Part shown: piece by piece, positions 42,236-51,419 of the stretch
Position numbering within the stretch: position 1 is the stretch's first letter
How the letters are laid out: every line of letters begins with the position of its first letter
From: DATATV01 sp036268615
GTDB lineage: Bacteria > Actinomycetota > Actinomycetes > Mycobacteriales > Pseudonocardiaceae
Direction: 5' to 3'
Assembly: GCA_036268615.1 (NCBI GenBank)
Contig: DATATV010000005.1
Coordinates: 62,001-126,000, forward strand
Length of the DNA stretch: 64,000 bases
The notes under the pieces: model-generated
Database searches by the model: none
What the model was told of the DNA's origin: nothing
What the model saw: only the letters and a program-made list of their open reading frames with translations
Made by a program: the position numbers and the translations under genes

Positions 42236-45200
42236 CCGAGCCCACGACCGTCGAGCCCGAGACCACCGAATCGAAGAACACCGAGCAGACCGGGCCCGGC
42301 TGGATTCGCCGACTGTCCGAATATGTGTTCCGCCACAAGAGGAACGTGCTGATCGCGTTGGCCGCGGCCATCCTCGGCAGCGCGTGCCAGACGGTGGTCC
42401 CGCTGATCGCCCGGCAGATCGTCGACGGCGTGATCCTGGAGCACAGCTCGCCGCTGTGGATCTGGCTGGTGCTGTTGGTCGCGGTCGGTGTGGCCGCCTT
42501 CGTGTTCGCCTACATCCGCCGCTACCGAGGCGGCCGGGTCGGCCTGTCGGTGCAGTACGACCTGCGCAACGCGATGCACGACCACCTGCAGACGATGGAC
42601 CAGGAGAATCTCAGCCGGATGCCCACCGGCCAGCTGGTCGCCCGGGCCAACTCCGACTCGACGCTGGTGCAGGGCCTGCTCAACTTCCTGCCGATCATGA
42701 GCGGCAACGTGCTGCTGATGATCCTCTCGTTGGGCGTCATGCTGTTCCTGTCGCCGCTGCTCGCGCTGGTCAGCATCGCCATCGTGCCGGTGCTGATCGT
42801 GGTCTCCTACCGGATGCGCTGGCGGGTCTTCCCGGCCACCTGGGACGGCCAGCAGCGCGAGGGTGACGTCGCGCAGATCGTGGACGAGGACGTCAACGGC
42901 GTGCGGGTGGTCAAGGCGTTCGGCCAGGAGCGGCGTGAACTGGAACGGCTCACCGGCGCGGCCCGGGTGCTCTACGGCTCCCGGATGCGCGCCGTCCGGC
43001 TCCAGTCGCGCTACCAGCCGCTGCTGGAGGCGATCCCGGCCATCGGCCAGGTCGCCATCCTCGCCGTCGGCGGCCTGATGGCCCTGCACCACGACATCTC
43101 GCTGGGCACCTTCCTGGCGTTCTCCACCTATGTCGCCCAGTTCGTCGCGCCGGCCCGGCAGTTGGCCGGCGTGCTCACCGTCGCCCAGCAGGCGCGGGCC
43201 GGCGTCGAGCGGATCTTCCAGCTGCTCGACCTGCCGCCGAGCATCGCCGACGCGCCGGACGCGGTGCCGCTGCCGGAGTCGCGCGGGGAGATCACCTTCC
43301 GCGACGTGCACTTCGGCTACGACCCGAAAACCCCTGTCCTGCAAGGCATCGACCTCACCGTCGTGGCCGGTGAGCGGGTCGCGTTCGTCGGACCGAGCGG
43401 CAGCGGCAAGTCCACCCTGGCCCAGCTCGTCTGTCGGTTCTACGACCCGGACGAGGGTGTGGTGCTGGTTGACGGGCACGACGTGCGCACCGTGACGCTG
43501 CGCTCGCTGCGCAGCCAGATCGGCGTCGCGTTCGAGGACAGTTTCCTGTTCTCCGAGACGGTTCGGGCCAACATCGCCTACGGAAAGCCGGACGCAACCC
43601 AGGAAGAGATCGAGGCGGCCGCGCGGTCCGCACAGGCACACGGGTTCATCGCGGAGCTGCCGCGTGGTTACGACACGATGGTCGGCGAGCGCGGGCTGAC
43701 CCTGTCCGGCGGGCAGCGCCAGCGCATCGCGCTGGCCAGGGCGATCCTGTCCGATCCGCGCATCCTCATCCTGGACGACGCGACCAGCGCGGTGGACGCG
43801 AAGATCGAGGAGTCCATTCACGACGCCCTGCGCGGGGTGCTGGCCGACCGCACCACCCTGCTGGTCGCCCACCGCCGCTCCACGCTGCACCTGGCCGACC
43901 GCATCGTCGTGCTCGACGAGGGCCGGATCATCGAATACGGCACGCACGAGGAACTTGTCGAGCGCAGCGCGATCTACCGCACCCTGCTGTCGGGTTTGGA
44001 CGAAGAGGGCACCGCGCAGGTCGGCGACCAGATCGAGGCGCTGGCCACCATCGCCGCCGGCAACGGCGGGGACGGCACCACCGCCTCGGCGTGGACCGGC
44101 AGCCGGCAGGCCCGCGGTGGCGGCGGCTCGGCCCGGCTCGGCGTCGGCGCGCCCAGCATCGGCCCCGGCCTCGGCGGCAGTGCCGGCGGCGGCTGGCGAC
44201 TCAACCTCGCGCCGACCCCGGAACTGCTCGCCCGGGTGGCCGCGCTGCGGCCGGTGCGCGACTTCCCCGAGGTCGACCTGGACACCGAGGCCCGGCACGT
44301 GAAGCGGTTCTCGCTCACCGGGCTGCTGCGCGAGTTCCGCCGGCCGCTGCTGATCGGGCTGGTCCTGGTCATCATCGACGCGGTCGCCGGACTGTTCGGC
44401 CCGATCCTGGTGAAGACCGGCATCGACAACGGCGTGACCCAGGGCTCGGTCGCCGCACTGCTGCTCGCGTCCGGCCTGTTCCTCGTGGTCACGCTCGCCG
44501 ACCTGGTCGACCAGATCGGCGAGACGTTCGTGACCGGCCGGGCCGCCGAGCGGATCATGCTCTCGCTGCGCATCCGGATCTGGGCGCAGCTGCAACGACT
44601 CTCGCTGGACTACTACGAACGCGAGATGGCCGGCCGGATCATGACCCGGATGACCACCGACGTGGACCAGTTCGAGTCGCTGATCGAGAACGGGCTGCTG
44701 TCCGCGCTGGTCTCCATCGTCACCTTCGTCGGCGTCGGCATCGCGATCGTGCTGATCAACCCGGTGCTCGGGCTGTGCACGCTGACCGTGGTGGTCCCGC
44801 TGGCGATCGCGACGGTGGTCTTCCGGCGTAAGGCGGCCACGCTCTACGACCAGGCCCGGGAACGGATCGCCATCGTCAACGCGGACTTCCAGGAGAGCCT
44901 GTCCGGGGTCCGCGAATCGCAGGCGTTCACCCACGAGAACGAGACCAAAGCCCAGTTCCATCACCTGGGACGGCAGTACTTCGACGCCCGGCTGGCCGCC
45001 CAACGGCTGGTCGCCACGTACTTCCCGTTCGTGCAGTTCGTCTCGGCCGGCGCGGACGCGATCGTGCTGGGCGTCGGCGCCACCCTGATCGCCTCGGGCC
45101 ACCTCACCGCGGGCGCGCTGATCGCGTTCCTGCTCTACATCGACATGTTCTTCTCGCCGATCCAGCAGCTGTCCCAGGTGTTCGACTCCTGGCAGCAGAC

Positions 45201-46143
45201 CCGGGTGTCGGTGGGCCGGATCGCCGAGCTGATGCGGCTGGACACGTTGACCCCGCAGGCCGAGCAGCCGGTGGAACCGGGCCGACTGAGCGGCGAACTG
45301 GCCCTGGCCGACGTGCGGTTCTCCTACCCGGTCGCGGTGAACCGTCCGGGCGCGCGGGACACGGAACGGCGTGGTCCGGCCGATTCCCGGATGCCGCAGG
45401 CCACCCGGACCGGGAACGGCAAGCCGCCGGAGGCGCTGCGCGGGATCGAGCTGCGGATCGCACCGGGCGAGACGCTGGCGATCGTCGGCGAGACCGGCGC
45501 GGGCAAGTCGACGGTGATGAAGCTGTTGGCGCGCTTCTACGATCCCGACGCCGGCAGCGTGCGGGTGGACGATCTGGACCTGCGTTCCGTCGACCTGCAC
45601 GCCTTCCGCTATCAGCTGGGCTACGTGCCGCAGGAGGGTTTCCTGTTCAGCGGGACGATTCGGGACAACGTCGCCTACGGTCGGCCGGACTCCGCCGACG
45701 CCGAGGTGGAGGCGGCCGCGCGCGCGGTCGGCGCGCACGAGTTCATCGCCGCGCTGCCCGGCGGGTACCTGCACGAACTGTCCGAGCGGGGGCGGTCGTT
45801 GTCGGCCGGTCAGCGCCAGCTGATCGCGTTGGCCAGGGCGGAACTCGTCGACCCGGCAGTGCTGCTGCTGGACGAGGCCACGTCCAATCTCGACCTGGTG
45901 ACCGAGGCACACGTCGCGGCCGCGATGCAGCGGGTCGCGGACAACCGGACGACGGTTGTCATCGCTCACCGACTCCAGACCGCGCGCACCGCCGACCGGA
46001 TCGTCGTGCTGGACAAGGGCACCGTCGCCGAGATCGGCTCGCACGAGGAACTGCTGACCCTGGGTGGCCGGTACGCGTCCATGTGGCAGGCGTTCGAGCT
46101 GGTCAGCGGAACGGGTCAGCAGCCGAGTCGAACCCCGGCGTGA
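42232..46143 (+). CDS. Fused full-length ABC multidrug-type exporter (TMD-NBD-TMD-NBD)
   Basis: A 1303-residue single-chain exporter resembling mycobacterial Rv0194. TMD1 spans about 30-310; NBD1 has Walker A FVGPSGSGKST (about 385), signature LSGGQRQRIALARAIL and Walker B ILILDDATSAVD (about 512). A Gly/Ala-rich linker (about 610-660) precedes TMD2 (about 690-990). NBD2 has IVGETGAGKST (about 1087), signature LSAGQRQLIALARAEL and VLLLDEATSNLD (about 1213). NBD1 has Asp where the catalytic Glu should be and NBD2 has an altered signature; both residues line one composite site, the one formed by NBD1's Walker motifs with NBD2's signature, which should be impaired. Confidence 0.94.
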   Translation: MTEPTTVEPETTESKNTEQTGPGWIRRLSEYVFRHKRNVLIALAAAILGSACQTVVPLIARQIVDGVILEHSSPLWIWLVLLVAVGVAAFVFAYIRRYRGGRVGLSVQYDLRNAMHDHLQTMDQENLSRMPTGQLVARANSDSTLVQGLLNFLPIMSGNVLLMILSLGVMLFLSPLLALVSIAIVPVLIVVSYRMRWRVFPATWDGQQREGDVAQIVDEDVNGVRVVKAFGQERRELERLTGAARVLYGSRMRAVRLQSRYQPLLEAIPAIGQVAILAVGGLMALHHDISLGTFLAFSTYVAQFVAPARQLAGVLTVAQQARAGVERIFQLLDLPPSIADAPDAVPLPESRGEITFRDVHFGYDPKTPVLQGIDLTVVAGERVAFVGPSGSGKSTLAQLVCRFYDPDEGVVLVDGHDVRTVTLRSLRSQIGVAFEDSFLFSETVRANIAYGKPDATQEEIEAAARSAQAHGFIAELPRGYDTMVGERGLTLSGGQRQRIALARAILSDPRILILDDATSAVDAKIEESIHDALRGVLADRTTLLVAHRRSTLHLADRIVVLDEGRIIEYGTHEELVERSAIYRTLLSGLDEEGTAQVGDQIEALATIAAGNGGDGTTASAWTGSRQARGGGGSARLGVGAPSIGPGLGGSAGGGWRLNLAPTPELLARVAALRPVRDFPEVDLDTEARHVKRFSLTGLLREFRRPLLIGLVLVIIDAVAGLFGPILVKTGIDNGVTQGSVAALLLASGLFLVVTLADLVDQIGETFVTGRAAERIMLSLRIRIWAQLQRLSLDYYEREMAGRIMTRMTTDVDQFESLIENGLLSALVSIVTFVGVGIAIVLINPVLGLCTLTVVVPLAIATVVFRRKAATLYDQARERIAIVNADFQESLSGVRESQAFTHENETKAQFHHLGRQYFDARLAAQRLVATYFPFVQFVSAGADAIVLGVGATLIASGHLTAGALIAFLLYIDMFFSPIQQLSQVFDSWQQTRVSVGRIAELMRLDTLTPQAEQPVEPGRLSGELALADVRFSYPVAVNRPGARDTERRGPADSRMPQATRTGNGKPPEALRGIELRIAPGETLAIVGETGAGKSTVMKLLARFYDPDAGSVRVDDLDLRSVDLHAFRYQLGYVPQEGFLFSGTIRDNVAYGRPDSADAEVEAAARAVGAHEFIAALPGGYLHELSERGRSLSAGQRQLIALARAELVDPAVLLLDEATSNLDLVTEAHVAAAMQRVADNRTTVVIAHRLQTARTADRIVVLDKGTVAEIGSHEELLTLGGRYASMWQAFELVSGTGQQPSRTPA

Positions 46144-46220
46144 GCCAGGTGCGGACTTGGCGGTGGTAGCCCCCATGCGGGGGTAGGGGAAACACCCGGG
46201 TCGACTCGGGGACTGCCCCC

Positions 46221-47570
46221 ATGGTCATCAACGTCCCCGTGCAAGACGCTTCTTTCGTGGGATCACATGGGGTGGACACGCTCGGGGGAACCCCGGCGGA
46301 CCTGACTGAGGGAGAGCAGTCGGCCGGCGGGGCCCAGGGGCGAGCGCGGTCCGGGGTACGGGTCGGGCTGGTCGGTGTCGTGTGGGGTGCGCTCGGGGTG
46401 GCCGTGCTGGCCATCGCCGCGCTGCACCTCATCGGTGTCGGCCGGCTCGACCCGGTCACCACGACTGTCAGTGACTATGTGTCGGTGCCCGGCGGCCCGG
46501 TGCTGCTGAGCCTGAGCATGCTGGCCGTGGCGGTCGCCACAGCGGCCGTGCCGGTGGGGCTGCTGTGGGCCGGCCTGGTGAAGCCGGCCGGGCGGGCGGG
46601 GTCGGCGCGAGTCGGCCGGCCGGCCGACGCGGGTGCGTCGGGTGGGCGCGGGGGTGCGGGTACCGACCGGTCGGGTGCGGTCGCACTGGCCGTGGAGCTT
46701 GGTTCGGCGGAGGCGTCCGGGGTTGAGCGGGCCAGTTCCGCGCGGGTCGTCGGGGCGATCGGACTTGCGGGGGTTTCGCGGGACGGCCGGCACCATGCGG
46801 TCGGGCGGATTGTGCGGTCGGGTTCGGTGGAGCTGCCCGAGGTTGGGCGGGACGGTTCCGCACGGGTCGGCCGGGCGGTCGGTCCGGTGGGGCTTTCGCG
46901 GAATGGTGGGGTCGCACGGGTTGTGCTGCCGACTTCGTTCGGAGTGCCCGGGGCTGATGCGGTGGCAACGCCCACCGCCGACCGGGACCGGCCGGCGGCG
47001 CACCGGGCCGGCGCCTTCTGGCGGATGGCTTTGCTGCTGGCCGTCGTGCCAGGTGCGGCCGGCCCAACCGCACAGGGCCATGCCGAAAAACCAGGCGGTC
47101 CGGGCCGTGCCGGGCGGTGGGAGGTACGGCCTCGCGGTAGTCGGCGGTCGGCACGACCATCGCGTGCCGGGGTCGCCGCGATCGTTCTCCACGCGTTGGC
47201 CTGTGCCGGCCTGCTGGCCGCGATCTCCTTTCCTACCAACGCTGTCGGCGCGGCGGTCTCGCTGGACACCGTGTTGCACCGGTACGCGGCCGGGTTCTTC
47301 CTGGTCGGCCTGCCCGTGGCCACGTTGCTCAGCCTGCGTCTCCTGCCCGACCGGGCGGTTCGCTGGCTGACCGCGGCCAGCGTGTTGGCCGGGCTCGCCT
47401 TCGTGGCCAGCCACGTCCCGCTGGTACTGCCCGACCTGCCGGGCGCCCACAGAGTGGCCGAGCTGCTGCCGCGTGGCATCGCCGAACGAGTCCTGCTGCT
47501 CGTCGACCTGACGCTGCTGGGCGCACTGGCCCGCGCGATCGCCGGCGCGGACCGGCAGGTGACCCGATGA
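46221..47570 (+). CDS. DUF998-like membrane protein with a repeat-bearing insertion
   Basis: A 449-residue open frame. The first 120 residues contain two TM helices (GVVWGALGVAVLAIAALHLIG, VLLSLSMLAVAVATAAVPVGLLWAGL) with HLIGVGRLDPVTTTVSDYVS, a DUF998-like opening. Residues about 124-312 are a soluble Arg/Gly/Val-rich insert carrying a degenerate 40-residue tandem repeat. Four more TM helices close the protein (about 325-445). DUF998 proteins normally run about 200 residues with no such insert. The ATG lacks a clear Shine-Dalgarno. The 3' end overlaps the fusion gene below by 4 bp. The function is unknown. Confidence 0.7.
   Translation: MVINVPVQDASFVGSHGVDTLGGTPADLTEGEQSAGGAQGRARSGVRVGLVGVVWGALGVAVLAIAALHLIGVGRLDPVTTTVSDYVSVPGGPVLLSLSMLAVAVATAAVPVGLLWAGLVKPAGRAGSARVGRPADAGASGGRGGAGTDRSGAVALAVELGSAEASGVERASSARVVGAIGLAGVSRDGRHHAVGRIVRSGSVELPEVGRDGSARVGRAVGPVGLSRNGGVARVVLPTSFGVPGADAVATPTADRDRPAAHRAGAFWRMALLLAVVPGAAGPTAQGHAEKPGGPGRAGRWEVRPRGSRRSARPSRAGVAAIVLHALACAGLLAAISFPTNAVGAAVSLDTVLHRYAAGFFLVGLPVATLLSLRLLPDRAVRWLTAASVLAGLAFVASHVPLVLPDLPGAHRVAELLPRGIAERVLLLVDLTLLGALARAIAGADRQVTR
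46681..46920. repeat. Degenerate tandem repeat, 120-bp period
   Basis: Two adjacent 120-bp units (46681-46800 and 46801-46920) align with matching blocks such as GGTTCGG, GGTTGAGCGG/GGTTGGGCGG and GTTCCGCGCGGGTCG/GTTCCGCACGGGTCG. A partial third copy begins near 46930 (TTCGTTCGGAGTGCCCGGGG). The period is exactly 40 codons, so the reading frame is kept. Confidence 0.7.
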
Positions 47571-49660
47571 TTGCCGCCGGCATCGGCCTCTCGGTCGTCG
47601 CGGCCTGCCTCTACGCGGTCGCCGCGGTGCTCCAGTCGAGCGTCGTGCACTCCGTCACCGAGGAGAACGGCCGGCTGCGGGCGCGCCAACTGCTGAGGCT
47701 GCTCCGGCAGCGCCGGTGGCTGCTCGGCCTGCTCGCCACCTGCACCGCCGCCGGCATCCACGTCTTCGCGCTGTCGCTGGCCCCGCTGGTGATCGTGCAG
47801 CCGATCGGCGTGCTGGCCATCGCGTTCACCGCGTTGCTCGCCGGCCGGGCCGCGTTGGACCGCACCACCGTGCTCTCCGTGCTCGCCAGTGTGCTGGGCG
47901 TCGGACTGTTCCTGATGTTCGCCGCGCCGCAGGCGAACGGCGCGGCCGTGCCGGAGCTTGCCGCCGGCCGGGTGTTGCCGGTGAGCGCGGTACTGGTCGC
48001 CGGTTGCGTGCTGGCCGCGGGCATGATTCGGCGCGGCTGGGCGCGCTGCCCGCTGCTCGCCACCGGCGCCGGCATCGCCTACGGCACCGTGTCGGTGCTC
48101 ACCCGATCGGTCGCCGAACAGGTGCGCACCAACGGAATCGGCAGCCTGCCGGTGCTGCCGATCACGCTGACCGTGCTCGGTGGCCTGGTGGCCATCCTGA
48201 TCGGCGGGATCTGCGCCCAGCAGGCCTACGCCGCCGGTCGGGCGGACACCGTGCAGGCGTGCCAGACCGTCGTCGACCCGCTGATCGGCGTCCTCTTCGG
48301 ACTGATCATCTTCCACGAGACCATCGGCAGCTCGCCGGTCGCAGTGCTGGGCGAGTTGACCGCGAGCGTACTGGTCGTCGCCGGGGTGCTGGGGCTCGCC
48401 CGGCGGCGGGCCAGGACAACCGACAATCCCGTCATCCCGAGCAGAAGGCAGACCATGGACCGTCCATTGCGGATCATCATCGGCGCCGACACGTACCCGC
48501 CGAACATCAACGGGGCAGCCAAGTTCGCCCACCAGCTCGCCTCCGGGCTGGCTGACCGCGGTCACGACGTGCACGTGCTGGCTCCCTCCGACACCGGCCC
48601 GGCCGGCAGGTCGATCCTGGACGGGGTGACCGTGCACCGGGTGGCCGCACACCGCACGCCGGCCCACCCGTCCTTCCGGGTCGCGCTGCCGCCGGCCACC
48701 CACCGTGCTGCCCGGGCCTTGATCGAGGAACTGAAGCCCGACCTGGTGCACGTCCAGTCGCACTTCACCGTCTGCCGGACGCTGGTGCGGGCCGCGGCGA
48801 AGCGGAACATCCCGGTGGTGGCGACGAACCACTTCATGCCGGAGAACCTGTTCGGCTACCTGCGGGTGCCCGGCTGGCTGCGGACCTCCGCGGCGCGGCT
48901 GGCCTACCGTGACCTTGCCCGGGTGCTGACACCGGCCCAGGTGGTCACCGCGCCGACGCCGACCGCGGTGAACCTGTTGTGCCGGCAGGGCTTTGGTGGT
49001 CGCGCGATCGCTGTGTCGTGCGGTGTGGATCTGGACCGGTATGCCGGCGACGGGTCACAGGCGGACGGGCGGACCGTGCTGTTCGTCGGTCGGCTGGACC
49101 CGGAGAAGCGGGTGCACGAGCTGCTGGCCGCGCTCGCCCTGCTGCCCGAGCGGCTCGGCGTGCGGGCCGAGATCGTCGGCGACGGCGCCTGCCGGACCGA
49201 ACTGGCCGCGCTGGCCGACCGGCTGGGCATCGCCGAACGGGTCCGGTTCCGCGGTTTCGTCAGCGACGCCGACCTGGTCGAGGCCTACCGGCGCAGCTCG
49301 GTGTTCTGCATGCCCGGGGTGGCCGAACTACAGAGCCTGGTGACGTTGGAGGCGATGGCCGCCGGCAAGCCGATCGTGGCCGCCGACGCGGTCGCCCTGC
49401 CGCACCTGGTGGTGCCCGGCCGCAACGGGTGGCTCTACCCGCCGGGCGAGGTCGGCGTGCTGGCCGGGCGGCTGGCGGCGGTGTTCGAGCAGACCGGTGC
49501 GCTGGCCCGGATGGGTGCGGCCAGCCGGGAGCTGGTCCGCCGGCACGACATGCACGCCAGCCTGGACACCTTCGAAAGCCTCTACCTGCGGGCGATCGGC
49601 GCGGACCCCGTCCGGGTGCTGGTGCCGGCGCAGCGGGTTGCGCTCAAGGCAGCGGTCTGA
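47567..49660 (+). CDS. DMT-type transporter fused to GT4 glycosyltransferase
   Basis: One 697-residue open frame. Residues 1-285 are a DMT/EamA-like membrane domain of about nine helices (IAAGIGLSVVAACLYAVAAVLQ, VIVQPIGVLAIAFTALLAG, VDPLIGVLFGLIIFHETIG). From residue 297 a complete GT4 glycosyltransferase follows: IIIGADTYPPNINGAAKFAHQL, DLVHVQSHFTV, LFVGRLDPEKRVHELLAALA and GVAELQSLVTLEAMAAGKPIVA (acceptor E-x7-E type), resembling mannosyltransferases. An ATG at 48455, 6 nt after AGAAGG, could also start the GT alone, but no stop separates the halves. The pair may move and glycosylate a lipid or cell-wall intermediate; inferred. Confidence 0.82.
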   Translation: MIAAGIGLSVVAACLYAVAAVLQSSVVHSVTEENGRLRARQLLRLLRQRRWLLGLLATCTAAGIHVFALSLAPLVIVQPIGVLAIAFTALLAGRAALDRTTVLSVLASVLGVGLFLMFAAPQANGAAVPELAAGRVLPVSAVLVAGCVLAAGMIRRGWARCPLLATGAGIAYGTVSVLTRSVAEQVRTNGIGSLPVLPITLTVLGGLVAILIGGICAQQAYAAGRADTVQACQTVVDPLIGVLFGLIIFHETIGSSPVAVLGELTASVLVVAGVLGLARRRARTTDNPVIPSRRQTMDRPLRIIIGADTYPPNINGAAKFAHQLASGLADRGHDVHVLAPSDTGPAGRSILDGVTVHRVAAHRTPAHPSFRVALPPATHRAARALIEELKPDLVHVQSHFTVCRTLVRAAAKRNIPVVATNHFMPENLFGYLRVPGWLRTSAARLAYRDLARVLTPAQVVTAPTPTAVNLLCRQGFGGRAIAVSCGVDLDRYAGDGSQADGRTVLFVGRLDPEKRVHELLAALALLPERLGVRAEIVGDGACRTELAALADRLGIAERVRFRGFVSDADLVEAYRRSSVFCMPGVAELQSLVTLEAMAAGKPIVAADAVALPHLVVPGRNGWLYPPGEVGVLAGRLAAVFEQTGALARMGAASRELVRRHDMHASLDTFESLYLRAIGADPVRVLVPAQRVALKAAV

Positions 49661-49664
49661 CCGC

Positions 49665-49696
49665 GGTGGGCCTGTCCCGAAACGGACAGGCCCACC
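49665..49696. terminator. Bidirectional hairpin terminator
   Basis: A perfect 13-bp stem (49665-49677 with 49684-49696) with a 6-nt loop (CGAAAC) separates the fusion gene from the convergent phospholipase gene. Confidence 0.9.
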
Positions 49697-49702
49697 CTCA
49701 GC

Positions 49703-51196
49703 TCAGGAGACGCGCGGGCGGAAGCCCTTCTCCTGGTGCGGAACCTCCTGCTGCGCCGTGGGCACGGTCGGCAGCGGGAACTGGCTCGTCTCGTACTGGG
49801 CCAGGTTGTAGGGACCGTTGGTGTCCGGCAGCGACGGCGCGTGCGCGCTGTTGCCGAAGCGGAACACCGAGGTCAGGTCGCCGACGGTCTTGCGCCGCCA
49901 CGGGGTGATGTTCGTTTCCACCACGCCGGTGATCTTCTCCAGGAAGCGCAGCTGCGAGGTGTGGTCGAACAGTTCCGAGCTGACGTAGCCGCCGACGGTC
50001 CACGGGGACACGATGATGCACGGCACCCGGAAGCCGAGGCCGGTGGGCAGGCCGTTGCCCTGCACACCGGTGGGCGACGTGCCGAAGACGAACTCGCCGG
50101 GCGTGCCGGTCGGCGGGGTGGGCGGCAGCACGTGGTCGAAGATGCCGTCGTTCTCGTCGTAGGACAGGATGAACGCGGTCCTGGCCCACACGTCCGGGCT
50201 GGCCGCGACCGCCTCGATCTTGCCGGCGACGAACGTCGCGCCGGCCGCCGGCAGGTTCGCCGGGTGCTCGTCGAAGCCGGCCGGGGGCAGGACCCAGCTC
50301 ACCGTGGGCAGCTGGTCGTGCGCCGCGTCGTACTCGAACTGGCCCAGCGGCTGCGGGTTCATGCCCTGGTCGAACAGCGGATCGCCGGGCTTGGCGTTGA
50401 AGTACTGGGCGATCAACTGGAGCGCGCCGAACCCGGTGACCGAACCCGGCTGGTGGTAGATCTTCCAGCTGATGCCGGCCTCGGTGAGCCGCTCAGGGTA
50501 GGTCTTGAAGGTGTAGGTGGCGTTCGGGCCGCCGGTCTCCAGCGACGGGCCGCCGAACTGGCCGTCCGCGTCGATCGTGCCGGCCATCCACATGTGCCGG
50601 TTGGGTGCTGTCGGGCCGAGCACCGAGCAGTGGTAGGCGTCGCAGATGGTGAACGCGTCGGCCAGCGCGTACTGGAACGGCAGGTCGTCGCGGGTGAAGT
50701 AACCCATCGTGTAGGGACCGTCGGTGGCGCCGTCGGAGGCGATGTGCGCCGGCAGCCAGTTGTCCATCTTTCCGTTGTTCCATGCCTGGTGCTGCACGTC
50801 CCAGGCGTGGCTCATCGACGGGATCGCCTGCGCGGCACTGATCTTGGTGTTCAACCGGTAGGGCAGCAGGTAGCCGTCCGGGTTGGTCGGGTCCGGCTGG
50901 TAGAACACCGGCCGGCCGTTGGAGATGCGCATCGCGTGCTGGTCGTCGAAACCGCGCACGCCGGACAGGGTGCCGAAGTAGTGGTCGAAGCTGCGGTTCT
51001 CCTGCATCAGCATGACCACGTGCTTGACGTCGGAGAGCCTGCCGTTCTTGGGCGCGGGCGCCGCGACCGCTTTGCGCAGGTTGGGCGGCAGGGCCATCGC
51101 GGCCGCGGCCATGCCACCGACGGTGGCGGCGGAACCGAGAAGTCTGCGCCGGGTCATGCCGGTGGACTCGCGCGGGGTCTCCGGGGTGTCGGTCAT
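49703..51196 (-). CDS. Tat-exported phospholipase C/acid-phosphatase-superfamily enzyme
   Basis: A 497-residue protein. A twin-arginine signal is present (TRRRLLGSAATVGGMAAAAMALPPN, twin-Arg at about 15-17). The mature domain opens with VKHVVMLMQENRSFDHYFGTLSGVRGF, the metal-binding hallmark of phosphocholine-type phospholipases C, and includes SVLGPTAPNRHMWMAGT and FILSYDENDGIFDHVLPP with further ligands. ATG at 51196 follows AAGGA by 5 nt. It should cleave phospholipid headgroups in the periplasm or outside; such enzymes are commonly phosphate-regulated, but no clear PHO box was seen here. Confidence 0.9.
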   Translation of the reverse strand: MTDTPETPRESTGMTRRRLLGSAATVGGMAAAAMALPPNLRKAVAAPAPKNGRLSDVKHVVMLMQENRSFDHYFGTLSGVRGFDDQHAMRISNGRPVFYQPDPTNPDGYLLPYRLNTKISAAQAIPSMSHAWDVQHQAWNNGKMDNWLPAHIASDGATDGPYTMGYFTRDDLPFQYALADAFTICDAYHCSVLGPTAPNRHMWMAGTIDADGQFGGPSLETGGPNATYTFKTYPERLTEAGISWKIYHQPGSVTGFGALQLIAQYFNAKPGDPLFDQGMNPQPLGQFEYDAAHDQLPTVSWVLPPAGFDEHPANLPAAGATFVAGKIEAVAASPDVWARTAFILSYDENDGIFDHVLPPTPPTGTPGEFVFGTSPTGVQGNGLPTGLGFRVPCIIVSPWTVGGYVSSELFDHTSQLRFLEKITGVVETNITPWRRKTVGDLTSVFRFGNSAHAPSLPDTNGPYNLAQYETSQFPLPTVPTAQQEVPHQEKGFRPRVS

Positions 51197-51265
51197 CGAA
51201 GTCCTTTCCTGATCGGCCGTTCGGCCGCAGAAGGGGTACCTCGCCACCCTCGTCCGTCTTGTTGA

Positions 51266-51291
51266 TGGTCATACCGTTGACTTGATGACCA
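51266..51291. promoter_or_regulatory. Inverted repeat upstream of the phospholipase gene
   Basis: TGGTCAT (51266-51272) and ATGACCA (51285-51291) flank a 12-bp spacer about 70-95 bp upstream of the phospholipase start. This is a candidate operator. Confidence 0.4.
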
Positions 51292-51419
51292 GGATCTGAA
51301 CTTCGGCTGAAACTGTTGCGGCCCACTGATAGCCACCTGTGGGCGCGATCACCGCGAAACCTGTGACCGTGATTACGCCAGGTTCGGCTAGCTGTCCTAT
51401 CGGGACAGTGAACGGATGT

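Noticed and set aside
41884..46176. A minus-strand frame of about 1430 codons across the ABC exporter
   Set aside because: Its composition (His, Gln, Arg, Asp-rich) fits a complement of coding sequence, and the exporter motifs are unmistakable on the other strand.
46170..46183. CCCCC-ATGC-GGGGG hairpin after the ABC exporter
   Set aside because: Only 5 bp of stem in a G+C-rich context; too weak to call a terminator.
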